Notes: generated from the letters alone by a model not told the origin. Positions 25,947 through 34,259 are shown, counted from the stretch's first letter. The stretch is 64,000 nucleotides of DNA from Buttiauxella agrestis ATCC 33320 (GCA_024169445.1 JALKFA010000001.1:868001-932000), one strand, 5' to 3'. A program made the numbers and translations.

Positions 25947-27272
25947 ATGCAGGCCACCATCGCTAATTCAATCAATACCGAAACTGACTCCACGCCGGTC
26001 AACTCACGCGGAAAAGTTGTCGTTGCCTCGCTTGTCGGCACCGCCATCGAGTTTTTCGATTTCTATATTTACGCCACTGCGGCGGTGATTGTTTTCCCGC
26101 ATATCTTCTTCCCGCAAGGTGATCCAACCGCGGCGACACTCCAGTCGCTAGCCACGTTCGCCATCGCCTTTGTGGCTCGTCCGATTGGCTCCGCGCTGTT
26201 CGGCCATTTTGGTGACCGAGTTGGTCGCAAAGTGACCCTGGTGGCATCACTTTTAACGATGGGTGTTTCAACCGTCTTAATTGGCCTGTTGCCGGGCTAC
26301 GAAACCATCGGTGTATTAGCGCCAATGCTGTTGGCACTGGCACGCTTCGGGCAAGGTTTAGGTCTGGGTGGTGAGTGGGGTGGTGCTGCGTTGCTGGCTA
26401 CTGAGAACGCTCCGCCGCGCAAACGTGCGCTATACGGTTCATTCCCACAGTTGGGTGCACCAATCGGCTTCTTCTTTGCCAACGGCACCTTCCTGCTGCT
26501 CTCCTGGTTGCTGACTGACGAGCAGTTCATGTCATGGGGCTGGCGCGTGCCGTTTATCCTGTCTGCGGTGCTGGTGATTATCGGCCTGTATGTACGTGTT
26601 TCGCTGCATGAAACGCCGGTGTTCGCCAAAATTGCCAAAGCAGGCAAACAGGTGAAAATCCCGCTCGGTACACTGCTGAGCAAGCACCTGAAAGCGACGA
26701 TTATTGGCACGTTTATCATGCTGGCGACTTACACGCTGTTCTACATCATGACGGTTTATTCGATGACCTTCAGCACCGCTGCGGTGCCAAAGGGTCTCGG
26801 CTTCTCACGCAACGATGTGTTGTGGATGCTGATGATGGCGGTAATTGGTTTTGGCGTAATGGTGCCGATTGCCGGTTATCTGGCGGATAAGTTTGGTCGC
26901 CGTAAATGCATGATTGTCATCACCAGCCTGATGATTGTGTTTGCGTTAGCCGTGTTCCAGCCGCTGTTGGGTTCCGGTAACCCGACGCTGGTGATGGCGT
27001 TCTTGCTGATTGGCCTGAGCCTGATGGGGCTGACATTCGGCCCAATGGGTGCGCTGCTGCCAGAGTTATTCCCAACCGAAGTACGTTATACCGGAGCATC
27101 GTTCTCGTATAACGTGGCGTCGATTCTGGGGGCATCGGTTGCGCCGTATATTGCCACCTGGCTGCAGGCGAATTACGGTTTGTTCTACGTCGGTTTGTAT
27201 CTGGCGGCGATGTCAGCGATTACGCTGGTTGCGTTGCTGGTGTCTAAAGAGACCCGTCATTTGTCGCTTTAG
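25947..27272 (+). CDS. yhjE: MFS metabolite:proton symporter YhjE
   Basis: A 441-residue transporter of the sugar-porter-like MHS branch of the major facilitator superfamily, nearly colinear with E. coli YhjE. Twelve membrane segments and the signature loops are visible: FGHFGDRVGRKVTL between helices 2 and 3, LGGEWGGAALLATENAP, and ADKFGRRKCM at the start of the second half. The substrate is unassigned in E. coli; related carriers import organic acids or betaines. Its stop codon lies 10 bp before the terminal hairpin of a structured repeat dimer. Confidence 0.92.
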   Translation: MQATIANSINTETDSTPVNSRGKVVVASLVGTAIEFFDFYIYATAAVIVFPHIFFPQGDPTAATLQSLATFAIAFVARPIGSALFGHFGDRVGRKVTLVASLLTMGVSTVLIGLLPGYETIGVLAPMLLALARFGQGLGLGGEWGGAALLATENAPPRKRALYGSFPQLGAPIGFFFANGTFLLLSWLLTDEQFMSWGWRVPFILSAVLVIIGLYVRVSLHETPVFAKIAKAGKQVKIPLGTLLSKHLKATIIGTFIMLATYTLFYIMTVYSMTFSTAAVPKGLGFSRNDVLWMLMMAVIGFGVMVPIAGYLADKFGRRKCMIVITSLMIVFALAVFQPLLGSGNPTLVMAFLLIGLSLMGLTFGPMGALLPELFPTEVRYTGASFSYNVASILGASVAPYIATWLQANYGLFYVGLYLAAMSAITLVALLVSKETRHLSL

Positions 27273-27496
27273 TTTTTTCACCCTCACCCTGGCAATCTTG
27301 TCAGGGTGAGATCTGTAAGCCTCGCTGATTTTCCGTTCACCCGTGCGTTCAGTTATCTCTTTAATTCCAGAAAATGGTGAACGTATCAATGGGTTAACGC
27401 CAACCCCTTGATAATCCAGGCGCCCGGCAAATCAATCGCCGCTAAAGCGGTAAACACCGTTTTTCACCCAACATTCGGGGTCGTTCGCGATTCGTT

Positions 27497-27576
27497 TATT
27501 CGGCACATCCCTGTGCCGAACCACTTCGTGGCCAACGCAAGCGTTGTTCAAAAATGTTCCTGACATTTTTAGTCCG
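27497..27576. repeat. Four-hairpin insert in apical loop of copy A
   Basis: 80 bp stand where copy B has the 4-nt sequence CCAG in an apical loop. The insert is four back-to-back hairpins: TTCGGCAC/GTGCCGAA (27499-27520), CCAC/GTGG (27521-27531), CAACGC/GCGTTG (27533-27546) and AAAAATGT/ACATTTTT (27550-27570). All stems are perfect, with loops of 2-6 nt. Confidence 0.8.
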
Positions 27577-27968
27577 ACGATCGCTCTCTCACGTGGTTCC
27601 CGACCACGTGACCCCGACTGAAGGGTAAAAAACGGCGCGATTGAAGCCGGGGACAAGGTCAAAACCACTCTGGCTTTTGACTTTGAATTTCGGGTCCGGC
27701 TTAAATCGCCTCCATTTTGACCCTAGGTGGCAGGGTCCAGCCGTCGGGAGCGGCTGGAGGGCGCGATCGTCGGGAACGAATCGCAACCGACCCTGACACG
27801 GAGGCAAAATGGAGGTTTACCGCTTGCGGCGATTTATTTGCCGGGAGTCCGGGTTCTTAGGGTGACGACGGTGGTCACCCTAAGACGTTCACCAGTTCAG
27901 TCGCGACATAAACACGCTGTCGCCTGGTGAACGGAACCTTCTCCGGCTCGGCAGGAACCGTCCCTCAA

Positions 27969-27987
27969 AGATGTGTATAAGAGACAG
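27969..27987 (-). repeat. Tn5-like terminal inverted repeat, copy A
   Basis: Reads AGATGTGTATAAGAGACAG, identical to the engineered Tn5 mosaic end and close to the natural IS50 outer end. Copy B carries diverged versions at the homologous positions, and the sequence inward is element sequence, not library adapter. A tagmentation artefact should still be checked. Confidence 0.6.
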
Positions 27988-28006
27988 CCTGGGTGAGGGG
28001 GAAATG

Positions 28007-30073
28007 TCACTTCCTCATCTGCCCCAAAATACGGCTGCACTGATTGCCGCCATCTTCGGAAGGCGAGATCATCGCCAGCAGTGCGGCGGCTGGCGTCACC
28101 AGCGTTGCCAGTGCCGCAGCCACCGCGCCACGGGCAATCAATGGGCCGGGTTTCACCCCGGCATCCGGGTTCTTAAACGTGCCGCGCACATAAAGTGGCG
28201 AGCGCAATGTCAGAATTCGCACCCCTTTGCTTTCAGGATCAATGGTTAAATCGAGCCGTTCGCTGGCAAAGTTGGTGGTGCCGGTGACGTTGATCAGCGC
28301 GTTTTCGGTATCAAAGGCAAAAATACGTGGCGTCGCCACGCCGCCGCGTAAATCAAGGTTCGCCGCCGCACAGTTAATCCGCACTTCATCATCACCAAAG
28401 ATTTGCCCGACGACGTAGTTCCCGACGTTCAGGCCGACAATTTCCATCAGGTTGCGGCTGATTAACCCGTCGTTCATCAGCAATTTCAGGTTGCCATCGC
28501 TGCTGCCCAACAGCTCCGCAATGGAGTTACCACGACCCCGCAAATCCGCATCACCGTTCAGTTCCCCGAGGGTTTTCTGCATCGATTCCACTTTTGGCAT
28601 CAGCTGTTTGAGCTGCAAGCGACGCGCCTGAATATCCGCTTCTCCGCGCATCGGCTTCTTGTTGCCATCAAGGTGAATGTTGGCGCTGATGGTGCCGTTC
28701 GCCATGCCGAATTTTAGCGGTTGCAGGCGTAAGTCGGCATTTTTAAGGATCACATGCGTGGTGAGATTGCTGAGCGGCAGCGTGCCGCTGTGTTCGATGC
28801 GCCCGCCTTTAAAGCGCACGTCAGCATCCATTACGTCCCACTTGGCGGTTTCGAAACGGTCATACGGCAGAACTTTGTCGCCCGGCTGCACGGTTTTCTC
28901 GCCTTTGGCTTGTTCCGCCTTTTTGCTTTGTTGCGCGCCCTTGCCGGAATCCACGCCAATCAACGGGCCTAAATCGGCCAGCCGAAGCTGTTTAGATTCA
29001 AGGTCGCCTTCCAGTTTCGGCCGCGGTTTGCCTTGCGAATAAGTGAGCGAGCCATGAATGTCGCTGTCGCCAATACGTCCGTTAAAGTTCTGATAGCGGA
29101 ACACCGAGCCTTTTTCTGCATCGATTTTTGCCAGTAAATGCCCGTCAGTTTCAAACGGTGGCGTATCCGGCAATAACACACCGGTCAGATCGTAGAGGTT
29201 GCCCAGCGAATCACCGGAGAACTTCAGTTGCAGGTCGACACCACCCATTTTCATCGGGTCGTTGATGGTGCCGATAAACGCCACGCGTGAGTTACCAGAA
29301 TGCACGTCGGCCTGCACCGGAAAGGCGGTTTCGCCTTCGCTGCGCAGCGCTAACATACCGCCAATTTTACCGGAGCCTTCTATCGGCTCGCCGTTGTAGC
29401 GCCCACGAACTTTCAGGCCAAAGACATAATCTCCGGCTTTTGCGGCATCTTTGCCTTTGGGTTTGTGCCCTTGTATTTCACTAAACGGTAACGGTTTGCC
29501 AAGTGGATCAACGAGGATTTCCATCTCTGCTTTAGTGAGTTTGTCGTTAATAGCGATGCGGCCTTTATCGAACAGAATATTGTCCATTTTGAACGACCAC
29601 GCTGACGGCGGTTGATTGGGATCTTGCGCTGCGCTACTGGCGAGGTTGAACGTCCAGTTATTGTTTTTTTCCGACAGCCGAATGATTCGCACATCGGGCT
29701 GAACCAGCTTGATCCACGGGATATAAACGGTTTTAGTGAGCAGCGTGAGAGGTGCAAGCGTGGCATCTACGCGCGGCAGATGCACCATAGTGATTTCAGG
29801 AATATCCGGCGGGTTGCCCAGAATAATATCTTCGGCGTGAACATGCGGCCACGGCACCCAACTGCGCCAGCCGGTTTCTTCTTTGTTACGCTCCCATACC
29901 ACGCCTAAATCGCCACGAATGGCGAAGGGCCGATTCAGCTCTGTCGAGACTTTTTGGTTGATAGTCGGTTTGAGCCGATTCCAGTCGAACGTCGCAATCA
30001 CAATGATTGCCACCACAACCAACAACAATAAACCCCCGACGACACCGCTGGCGACCTTTCCAGTTTTAGTCAT
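28007..30073 (-). CDS. yhjG: AsmA-family protein YhjG
   Basis: A 688-residue envelope protein: one N-terminal transmembrane helix (about 8-30, VVGGLLLLVVVAIIVIATF), then a long periplasmic beta-rich domain starting with the AsmA signature FDWNRLKPTINQKVSTELNR and ending in the AsmA C-terminal region near NGDADLRGRGNSIAELLGSS. AsmA-like proteins are thought to bridge membranes and move phospholipids. It aligns with E. coli YhjG throughout. Its 3' end abuts structured repeat copy A, and pdeH lies 65 bp upstream in the same direction. Confidence 0.9.
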   Translation of the reverse strand: MTKTGKVASGVVGGLLLLVVVAIIVIATFDWNRLKPTINQKVSTELNRPFAIRGDLGVVWERNKEETGWRSWVPWPHVHAEDIILGNPPDIPEITMVHLPRVDATLAPLTLLTKTVYIPWIKLVQPDVRIIRLSEKNNNWTFNLASSAAQDPNQPPSAWSFKMDNILFDKGRIAINDKLTKAEMEILVDPLGKPLPFSEIQGHKPKGKDAAKAGDYVFGLKVRGRYNGEPIEGSGKIGGMLALRSEGETAFPVQADVHSGNSRVAFIGTINDPMKMGGVDLQLKFSGDSLGNLYDLTGVLLPDTPPFETDGHLLAKIDAEKGSVFRYQNFNGRIGDSDIHGSLTYSQGKPRPKLEGDLESKQLRLADLGPLIGVDSGKGAQQSKKAEQAKGEKTVQPGDKVLPYDRFETAKWDVMDADVRFKGGRIEHSGTLPLSNLTTHVILKNADLRLQPLKFGMANGTISANIHLDGNKKPMRGEADIQARRLQLKQLMPKVESMQKTLGELNGDADLRGRGNSIAELLGSSDGNLKLLMNDGLISRNLMEIVGLNVGNYVVGQIFGDDEVRINCAAANLDLRGGVATPRIFAFDTENALINVTGTTNFASERLDLTIDPESKGVRILTLRSPLYVRGTFKNPDAGVKPGPLIARGAVAAALATLVTPAAALLAMISPSEDGGNQCSRILGQMRK

Positions 30074-30138
30074 GCCTTTTACCTTCTCCTGATGTGGCTC
30101 GCTTTAACTAAAGATAGTTGAGCGTGACCAAAACGGCA

Positions 30139-30915
30139 TCAGGACAGGCGAGTTAGTACGCTCTCTAACTGTTCAAATGGAACGGGACGGGAGAGGAAAT
30201 AGCCTTGTGCCGCAAACGCGGGGGAGTTTTGCACAGCGCGCCATTCCGCTTCAGTTTCGACACCTTCGACGATGACGCCTTTACAATAGCGATTCATCAA
30301 TTGCAGCAACATGTTGAATAAATTCCGGCCTTCGTCGCTGGTGCGCAGCATGATGAACAAGTCACGCGCGACTTTGATGTAGTCGTAGTGCATCTCGCTT
30401 AAAGCAGAAAAGTTGGCAACACCGGTGCCGAAATCGTCCAGCCACAGCGGGCCGAATTCGTGCATTCCTGCCAGTGTCACGGCTTGCGGTTGGGTGATGT
30501 GCTCCACCAGTTCAAAGCGCACCCACGGCATTTTGTTGATAAGCCTTAGAATCGACTGATGATGCTTCATTGCCACAAGAGTCGGGCCATCGACATTCAC
30601 CGACGCTAAAATGCCATAGCCAAGGAAGATGGATTCCCAACTGCGCAGCAAATTGAGTTGCTCTTCGATGACCATCAAGCGCGTGCGACTGGAGACAGAT
30701 GAAAAGTAGCGATCCGGGGCAATACGCACCTCCGGCTCATCCGCGTGCGTGACCACCGTCAGCAGTTCTATCGCCATTAATCGACCATCGATTTTGTAGA
30801 TCGGCTGGAAGGTGTACTGCCGCTGGCACTGCAACCAGAACCGCCGCTCCTGCAAACTTTCGACACTCGCCTCAAGCGTATTCAGCCGGTGAGTGATCTG
30901 ATTAAACTTCATCAT
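30139..30915 (-). CDS. pdeH: c-di-GMP phosphodiesterase PdeH
   Basis: A 258-residue stand-alone EAL-domain phosphodiesterase (E. coli YhjH) that hydrolyses c-di-GMP in the cytoplasm and so keeps flagella turning while restraining cellulose and curli. The EAL signature reads ELL at residues 50-52, as in active E. coli PdeH, and LDDFGTG (about 159-165) and the EGVET loop carry metal-binding residues. A perfect sigma-28 promoter lies upstream, placing it in the class 3 flagellar regulon. It is divergent from kdgK. It is relevant to the bcs operon nearby, whose BcsA is c-di-GMP-activated. Confidence 0.95.
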   Translation of the reverse strand: MMKFNQITHRLNTLEASVESLQERRFWLQCQRQYTFQPIYKIDGRLMAIELLTVVTHADEPEVRIAPDRYFSSVSSRTRLMVIEEQLNLLRSWESIFLGYGILASVNVDGPTLVAMKHHQSILRLINKMPWVRFELVEHITQPQAVTLAGMHEFGPLWLDDFGTGVANFSALSEMHYDYIKVARDLFIMLRTSDEGRNLFNMLLQLMNRYCKGVIVEGVETEAEWRAVQNSPAFAAQGYFLSRPVPFEQLESVLTRLS

Positions 30916-30959
30916 GTACGTCCTGTTTACCTTGATAACTCGGATGGCCCATCGTCAAG

Positions 30960-30986
30960 TTATCGGCGTAGCGCATGAGAACTTTA
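30960..30986 (-). promoter_or_regulatory. Sigma-28 (FliA) promoter of pdeH
   Basis: On the minus strand TAAA (30983-30986) and GCCGATAA (30960-30967) are separated by exactly 15 nt, matching the FliA consensus TAAA-N15-GCCGATAA. The -10 lies 45 bp from the pdeH start. E. coli pdeH is known to be FliA-dependent. Confidence 0.9.
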
Positions 30987-31060
30987 TGTTCGCTTTGAGT
31001 ACAACCTTAATGAAAGAGAGTTGGTTCACATTGGCAATAAACTGCCTTAGCTCAAAGTTT

Positions 31061-31080
31061 TCCGAAACATCGTTTTAAAT
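31061..31080 (+). promoter_or_regulatory. Candidate KdgR box upstream of kdgK
   Basis: TCCGAAACATCGTTTTAAAT carries the near-palindrome GAAACATCGTTTT typical of KdgR operators (AAACRNTGTTT-like). It lies 65 bp before the kdgK start codon. KdgR control of kdgK is known in pectinolytic enterics; here it is inferred from the motif. Confidence 0.5.
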
Positions 31081-31144
31081 TGTTTGACTCGTTTTTAGCC
31101 GACCAGCAAACTAGCGGTAATTTCATCAATTCAGGTTTACTGCT

Positions 31145-32077
31145 ATGCCAACGCGCAAAATCGCCGTTATCGGTGAATGTATGATTGAACTGTCGCAAAA
31201 AGGTGCGGAAGTTAGCCGCGGCTTTGGTGGCGACACCCTAAATACTTCCGTTTATATCGCCCGCCAGGTCGATGCAAACGAGCTAGAAGTCCATTACGTC
31301 ACGGCTTTGGGTGAAGATAACTTCAGCCAACAAATGCTCGACGCATGGCAGCAAGAAAACGTTCACACCGAGCTGACACAGCGCCTGGAGCACCGTTTAC
31401 CAGGCTTGTATTACATCGAAACTGATTCAACCGGCGAGCGTACTTTCTATTACTGGCGTAACGAAGCCGCAGCCCGTTTCTGGCTGGAGAGCGAGCAAGC
31501 TCAGGCGATTTGCGCAGAGCTGGCTCAGTTCGATTACCTGTATTTAAGCGGGATTAGCCTGGCAATCCTCAACGCGGCGAGCCGTGAAAAGCTGATGGCG
31601 CTGCTGACTCAGTGCCGCGCTAACGGTTGCAAGGTTATCTTCGATAACAACTACCGTCCGCGCCTGTGGGCCAGCCGTGAAGAGACGCAACAGGTTTACC
31701 AGCAAATGCTGACCTGCACTGACATCGCGTTCCTGACTTTGGATGACGAAGATTTGCTGTGGGGCGCGAAGCCGGTTGAAGAAGTGATTCACCGTACTCA
31801 GGCAGCTGGCGTGCGTGAAGTGGTCATCAAGCGCGGCGCAGAGTCTTGCCTGGTGGCGATTCAGGGCGAGCCGATGTTAGAAGTGCCAGCGGTAAAATTA
31901 CCGAAAGAAAAAGTTATCGATACCACAGCGGCTGGCGACTCTTTCAGCGCGGGTTATCTGGCGGTACGTTTGACTGGTGGTAGTGCTGAAGAAGCGGCAA
32001 AACGCGGGCATTTGACGGCGAGTACCGTGATTCAGTATCGGGGGGCGATTATCCCGAAAGAGGCGATGCCTTCTTAA
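31145..32077 (+). CDS. kdgK: 2-dehydro-3-deoxygluconokinase
   Basis: A 310-residue PfkB/ribokinase-family kinase that phosphorylates KDG to KDPG in hexuronate and pectin breakdown. The N-terminal GECMIELS and GGDTLNTSVYIAR blocks bind sugar. The C-terminal PfkB signature DTTAAGDSFSAGYLA contains the anion hole and the catalytic Asp (about residue 267). Length matches E. coli KdgK plus one residue. A candidate KdgR box lies upstream. Its 3' end runs into structured repeat copy B. Confidence 0.95.
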   Translation: MPTRKIAVIGECMIELSQKGAEVSRGFGGDTLNTSVYIARQVDANELEVHYVTALGEDNFSQQMLDAWQQENVHTELTQRLEHRLPGLYYIETDSTGERTFYYWRNEAAARFWLESEQAQAICAELAQFDYLYLSGISLAILNAASREKLMALLTQCRANGCKVIFDNNYRPRLWASREETQQVYQQMLTCTDIAFLTLDDEDLLWGAKPVEEVIHRTQAAGVREVVIKRGAESCLVAIQGEPMLEVPAVKLPKEKVIDTTAAGDSFSAGYLAVRLTGGSAEEAAKRGHLTASTVIQYRGAIIPKEAMPS

Positions 32078-32096
32078 GGCAACCCTCACCCTAAGG

Positions 32097-32742
32097 CTGT
32101 CTTTTGTACACATCTTTGAAGGACAGTTCCTGCCAATTCGGAGAAGGTTCCGTTCACCAGGCGAAAGTGTATTTATGTCGCCACGGAACCGGTGAACGTC
32201 TTAGGGTGGCCACCGTCGCCACCCTAAGAACCCGGACTCCCGGCAAATAAATCGCCGCAAGCGGTAAACCTCCATTTTGCCTCCGTGTCAGGGTCGGTTG
32301 CGATTCGTTCCAGACGATCGCGCCCTCCAGCCGTTCCCGACGGCTGGACCCTGCCACCTGGAGTCAAAATGGAGGCGATTTAAGCCGGACCCGAAAGTCA
32401 AAGTCAAAGGCCAGAGCGGTTTTGACCTTGTCCCCGGCTTCAATCGCGCCGTTTTTTACCCTTCAGTCGGGGTCACGTGGCCGGGAGCCACGTGAGAGAG
32501 CGATCGTCTGGAACGAATCGCGAACGACCCCGAATGTTGGGTGAAAAACGGTGTTTACCGCTTTAGCGGCGATTGATTTGCCGGGCGCCTGGATTATTAA
32601 GGAGTTGGCGTTAACTCCTTAATACGTTCACCGTTTTCTGGAATTAAAGAGATAACTGAACGCACGGGTGAACGGAAAATCAGCGAGGCTTACAGATCTC
32701 ACCCTGACAAGATTGCCAGGGTGAGTTGTGTATAAGAGACAG
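32097..32742 (+). mobile_element. Structured repeat dimer, copy B (kdgK/yhjJ)
   Basis: A 646-bp element with both terminal inverted repeats: CTGTCTTTTGTACACATCT at 32097-32115 and AGTTGTGTATAAGAGACAG at 32724-32742, 16 of 19 matching. Between them are an inverted structured unit (32151-32388), a joint, a forward unit (32433-32674) and a terminal hairpin (CTCACCCTG/CAGGGTGAG, 32698-32725). Forward-unit stems: CCCGGC..GCCGGG (32433/32580), CAATCGC/GCGATTG, CCGTTTTTTACCC/GGGTGAAAAACGG, TCGGGGT/ACCCCGA, CACGTGGC-cggga-GCCACGTG, GCGATCGT-ctgga-ACGAATCGC, ATTAAGGAGTT-ggcgtt-AACTCCTTAAT and CGTTCACC/GGTGAACG. It splits a CCCTCACCC-type palindrome. No clean target duplication is seen (ACCCTAAGG left, TCCTCAGGG right). 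Confidence 0.75.
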
Positions 32743-32771
32743 TCCTCAGGGAGAGGGGCCGGGGTGAGGCC

Positions 32772-34259
32772 TTACTGCGCCTGCGGCGTATCCGAAGAAA
32801 CTTCCTGCTTAGGTTCATCAGTCAGCGGCAGTGCTTTAGCTGGAACCATCACCTTATCCCACGTCGCTTGCAGATCCTTCATGTTGAACTCAGGTTCGCC
32901 TTTTGGCTGCAACAGCACTAAAGCCATTTCTTGCGACAGTTGCTGGCGTAAATCCTGGTTCAGCGAGCTTAATGTCAGGCTGTTCAGGAAATCCCCGCGC
33001 AGTTTCTGATACTGTTCCGGAGCGATATCGACCACCTGGTTTTGCAGCGAACGCATACGCTGGCTGATCAACACATCGGTGTCGGTACGCGCGTAAGTGG
33101 CAAACAACTTGGCAAGTTCCGCTTTTTTCTGCGCAATTAACCCATCAAACTCTTGCTGCGACAGCCCTTTATCACGCACGTTAACCAGCTCTTTGCTGAC
33201 GCTCGCCAAATTCGCATTCAGTCTATCGTTAGGTGACGCAAGGTTGATGCCGCACTGCGCACGCTGATACAACACGCGACACTCGAAGCTCAGGTTAAGA
33301 TCCTTGATGTTCTGCTTGCTAAGGTCCTGCTGCACATGCCAGAACAGAGCCTCACGGGCGAGATCGGCACGCCAGTAACGCAGCATCGCAGACGATTCAC
33401 GAATAGGCTGCCAGGCGTTGTCCCACATCAGTGAGAGCCTGTCCTGACTCACACTGTCAGTCATTAAACTCACAGGAACGCGCTTGAGCGGAGAAAGAGT
33501 CGCAACCGGAGCAGGCGTTTCACGTTTGCCCGTCAGGGTGCCAAACGTTTTGTTGATTTGATCGGCAACGCTACGGCTATCGACGTTACCCACCACAATC
33601 AAGGTCATCGCATCCGGGGTGTACCACTTCTTGTAGAATTCGTTGAGTTGTTCGTTATCAACCGGCTGCTTGAGATCTTCTGCCGGGTCATGGCCCAACA
33701 GCGAGGAACCTTGCAAGCGATAGCGCCACCAGTTGTCTTTGGTGTCCATCGGCCAGGTTGTCACCATATCCTGAGTTTGCAGCGCAACGTTCACCGTTTC
33801 CGGGGTGATCGACGTTTTACCGGTGGTTTCCGCCAGATAAGCTATCGCTTCTTTGAGTAAATCATTGCGGTTATTAGGCAGGCTAAGATTAAACAACGTG
33901 AAGTCATACGAAACAACGGCTGGAGGCAGCGGACGCTGCGGGTCCACACTTTGCTGCCATAGTGAGCGTACCTGCAATGGCTGCAAGCTACCGTTTTGTG
34001 TCAGTGCCATGCGCGGTAAGAAATGGCTAAAGCCGCTCTGCTGGGTGGTCTCATTCAATGAGCCGGTATTCACCAACAGACGAATTTCAATACGATCGCT
34101 TGGGCGTTGAGGTGTGGCCAGGACTTGCCATTGAAAACCATTGGCCAGCGTACCTTGCTGCCAGGCTGGATCGGGCTGTAGTGCTTCTGCCTGCACATTA
34201 CTGGCGGCGGCGACCAACAGCAATCCGCCAGCTAAGAGTCGAATTTTGGTGCCCTGCAT
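32772..34259 (-). CDS. yhjJ: M16-family protein YhjJ, zinc motif lost
   Basis: A 495-residue periplasmic protein of the M16 (insulinase/pitrilysin-like) fold, colinear with E. coli YhjJ. A signal peptide (LLAGGLLLVAAASNVQA) precedes the mature part. The site that carries H-x-x-E-H in active M16 peptidases reads SHFLPRMALTQ, so the second zinc His and the catalytic Glu are absent; E. coli YhjJ is degenerate at the same place. It is therefore probably a non-catalytic partner or chaperone-like protein. The start MQGTKIRLL matches E. coli; 24 in-frame residues upstream are not conserved. Confidence 0.92.
   Translation of the reverse strand: MQGTKIRLLAGGLLLVAAASNVQAEALQPDPAWQQGTLANGFQWQVLATPQRPSDRIEIRLLVNTGSLNETTQQSGFSHFLPRMALTQNGSLQPLQVRSLWQQSVDPQRPLPPAVVSYDFTLFNLSLPNNRNDLLKEAIAYLAETTGKTSITPETVNVALQTQDMVTTWPMDTKDNWWRYRLQGSSLLGHDPAEDLKQPVDNEQLNEFYKKWYTPDAMTLIVVGNVDSRSVADQINKTFGTLTGKRETPAPVATLSPLKRVPVSLMTDSVSQDRLSLMWDNAWQPIRESSAMLRYWRADLAREALFWHVQQDLSKQNIKDLNLSFECRVLYQRAQCGINLASPNDRLNANLASVSKELVNVRDKGLSQQEFDGLIAQKKAELAKLFATYARTDTDVLISQRMRSLQNQVVDIAPEQYQKLRGDFLNSLTLSSLNQDLRQQLSQEMALVLLQPKGEPEFNMKDLQATWDKVMVPAKALPLTDEPKQEVSSDTPQAQ

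Larger units (their letters stand above)
27283..27987 (-). mobile_element. Structured repeat dimer, copy A (yhjE/yhjG)
   Basis: A 705-bp element filling the convergent yhjE-yhjG spacer. It is the reverse complement of copy B (32097-32742), colinear with it without other net indels except that 80 bp replace 4 bp at 27497-27576. From the left it has a terminal hairpin (CTCACCCTG / CAGGGTGAG, 27283-27310), a structured unit reading left, a joint of about 40 bp, an inverted unit, and a Tn5-like terminal repeat at 27969-27987. The left terminal repeat present in copy B is missing here. Paired stems include CACGTGGT/ACCACGTG (27590-27610) and CTTAGGGTGAC/GTCACCCTAAG (27856-27884). No transposase or other protein is encoded, so it would be non-autonomous. 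Confidence 0.7.

Noticed and set aside
27589-27930. Open frames inside structured repeat copy A, with homologous frames in copy B at 32154-32495
   Set aside because: The frames are shared only because the DNA is repeated. They run through paired stems, lack ribosome sites and read low-complexity Arg/Pro-rich sequence. Conservation is at the level of base pairing, not protein.
32743-32751. 9-bp target duplication around dimer copy B
   Set aside because: The flanks ACCCTAAGG and TCCTCAGGG agree at only five of nine positions, and both belong to a pre-existing palindrome, so the similarity is not evidence of duplication.
32772-34259. YhjJ as an active zinc protease
   Set aside because: The H-x-x-E-H position reads SHFLPR, without the catalytic Glu or second His.
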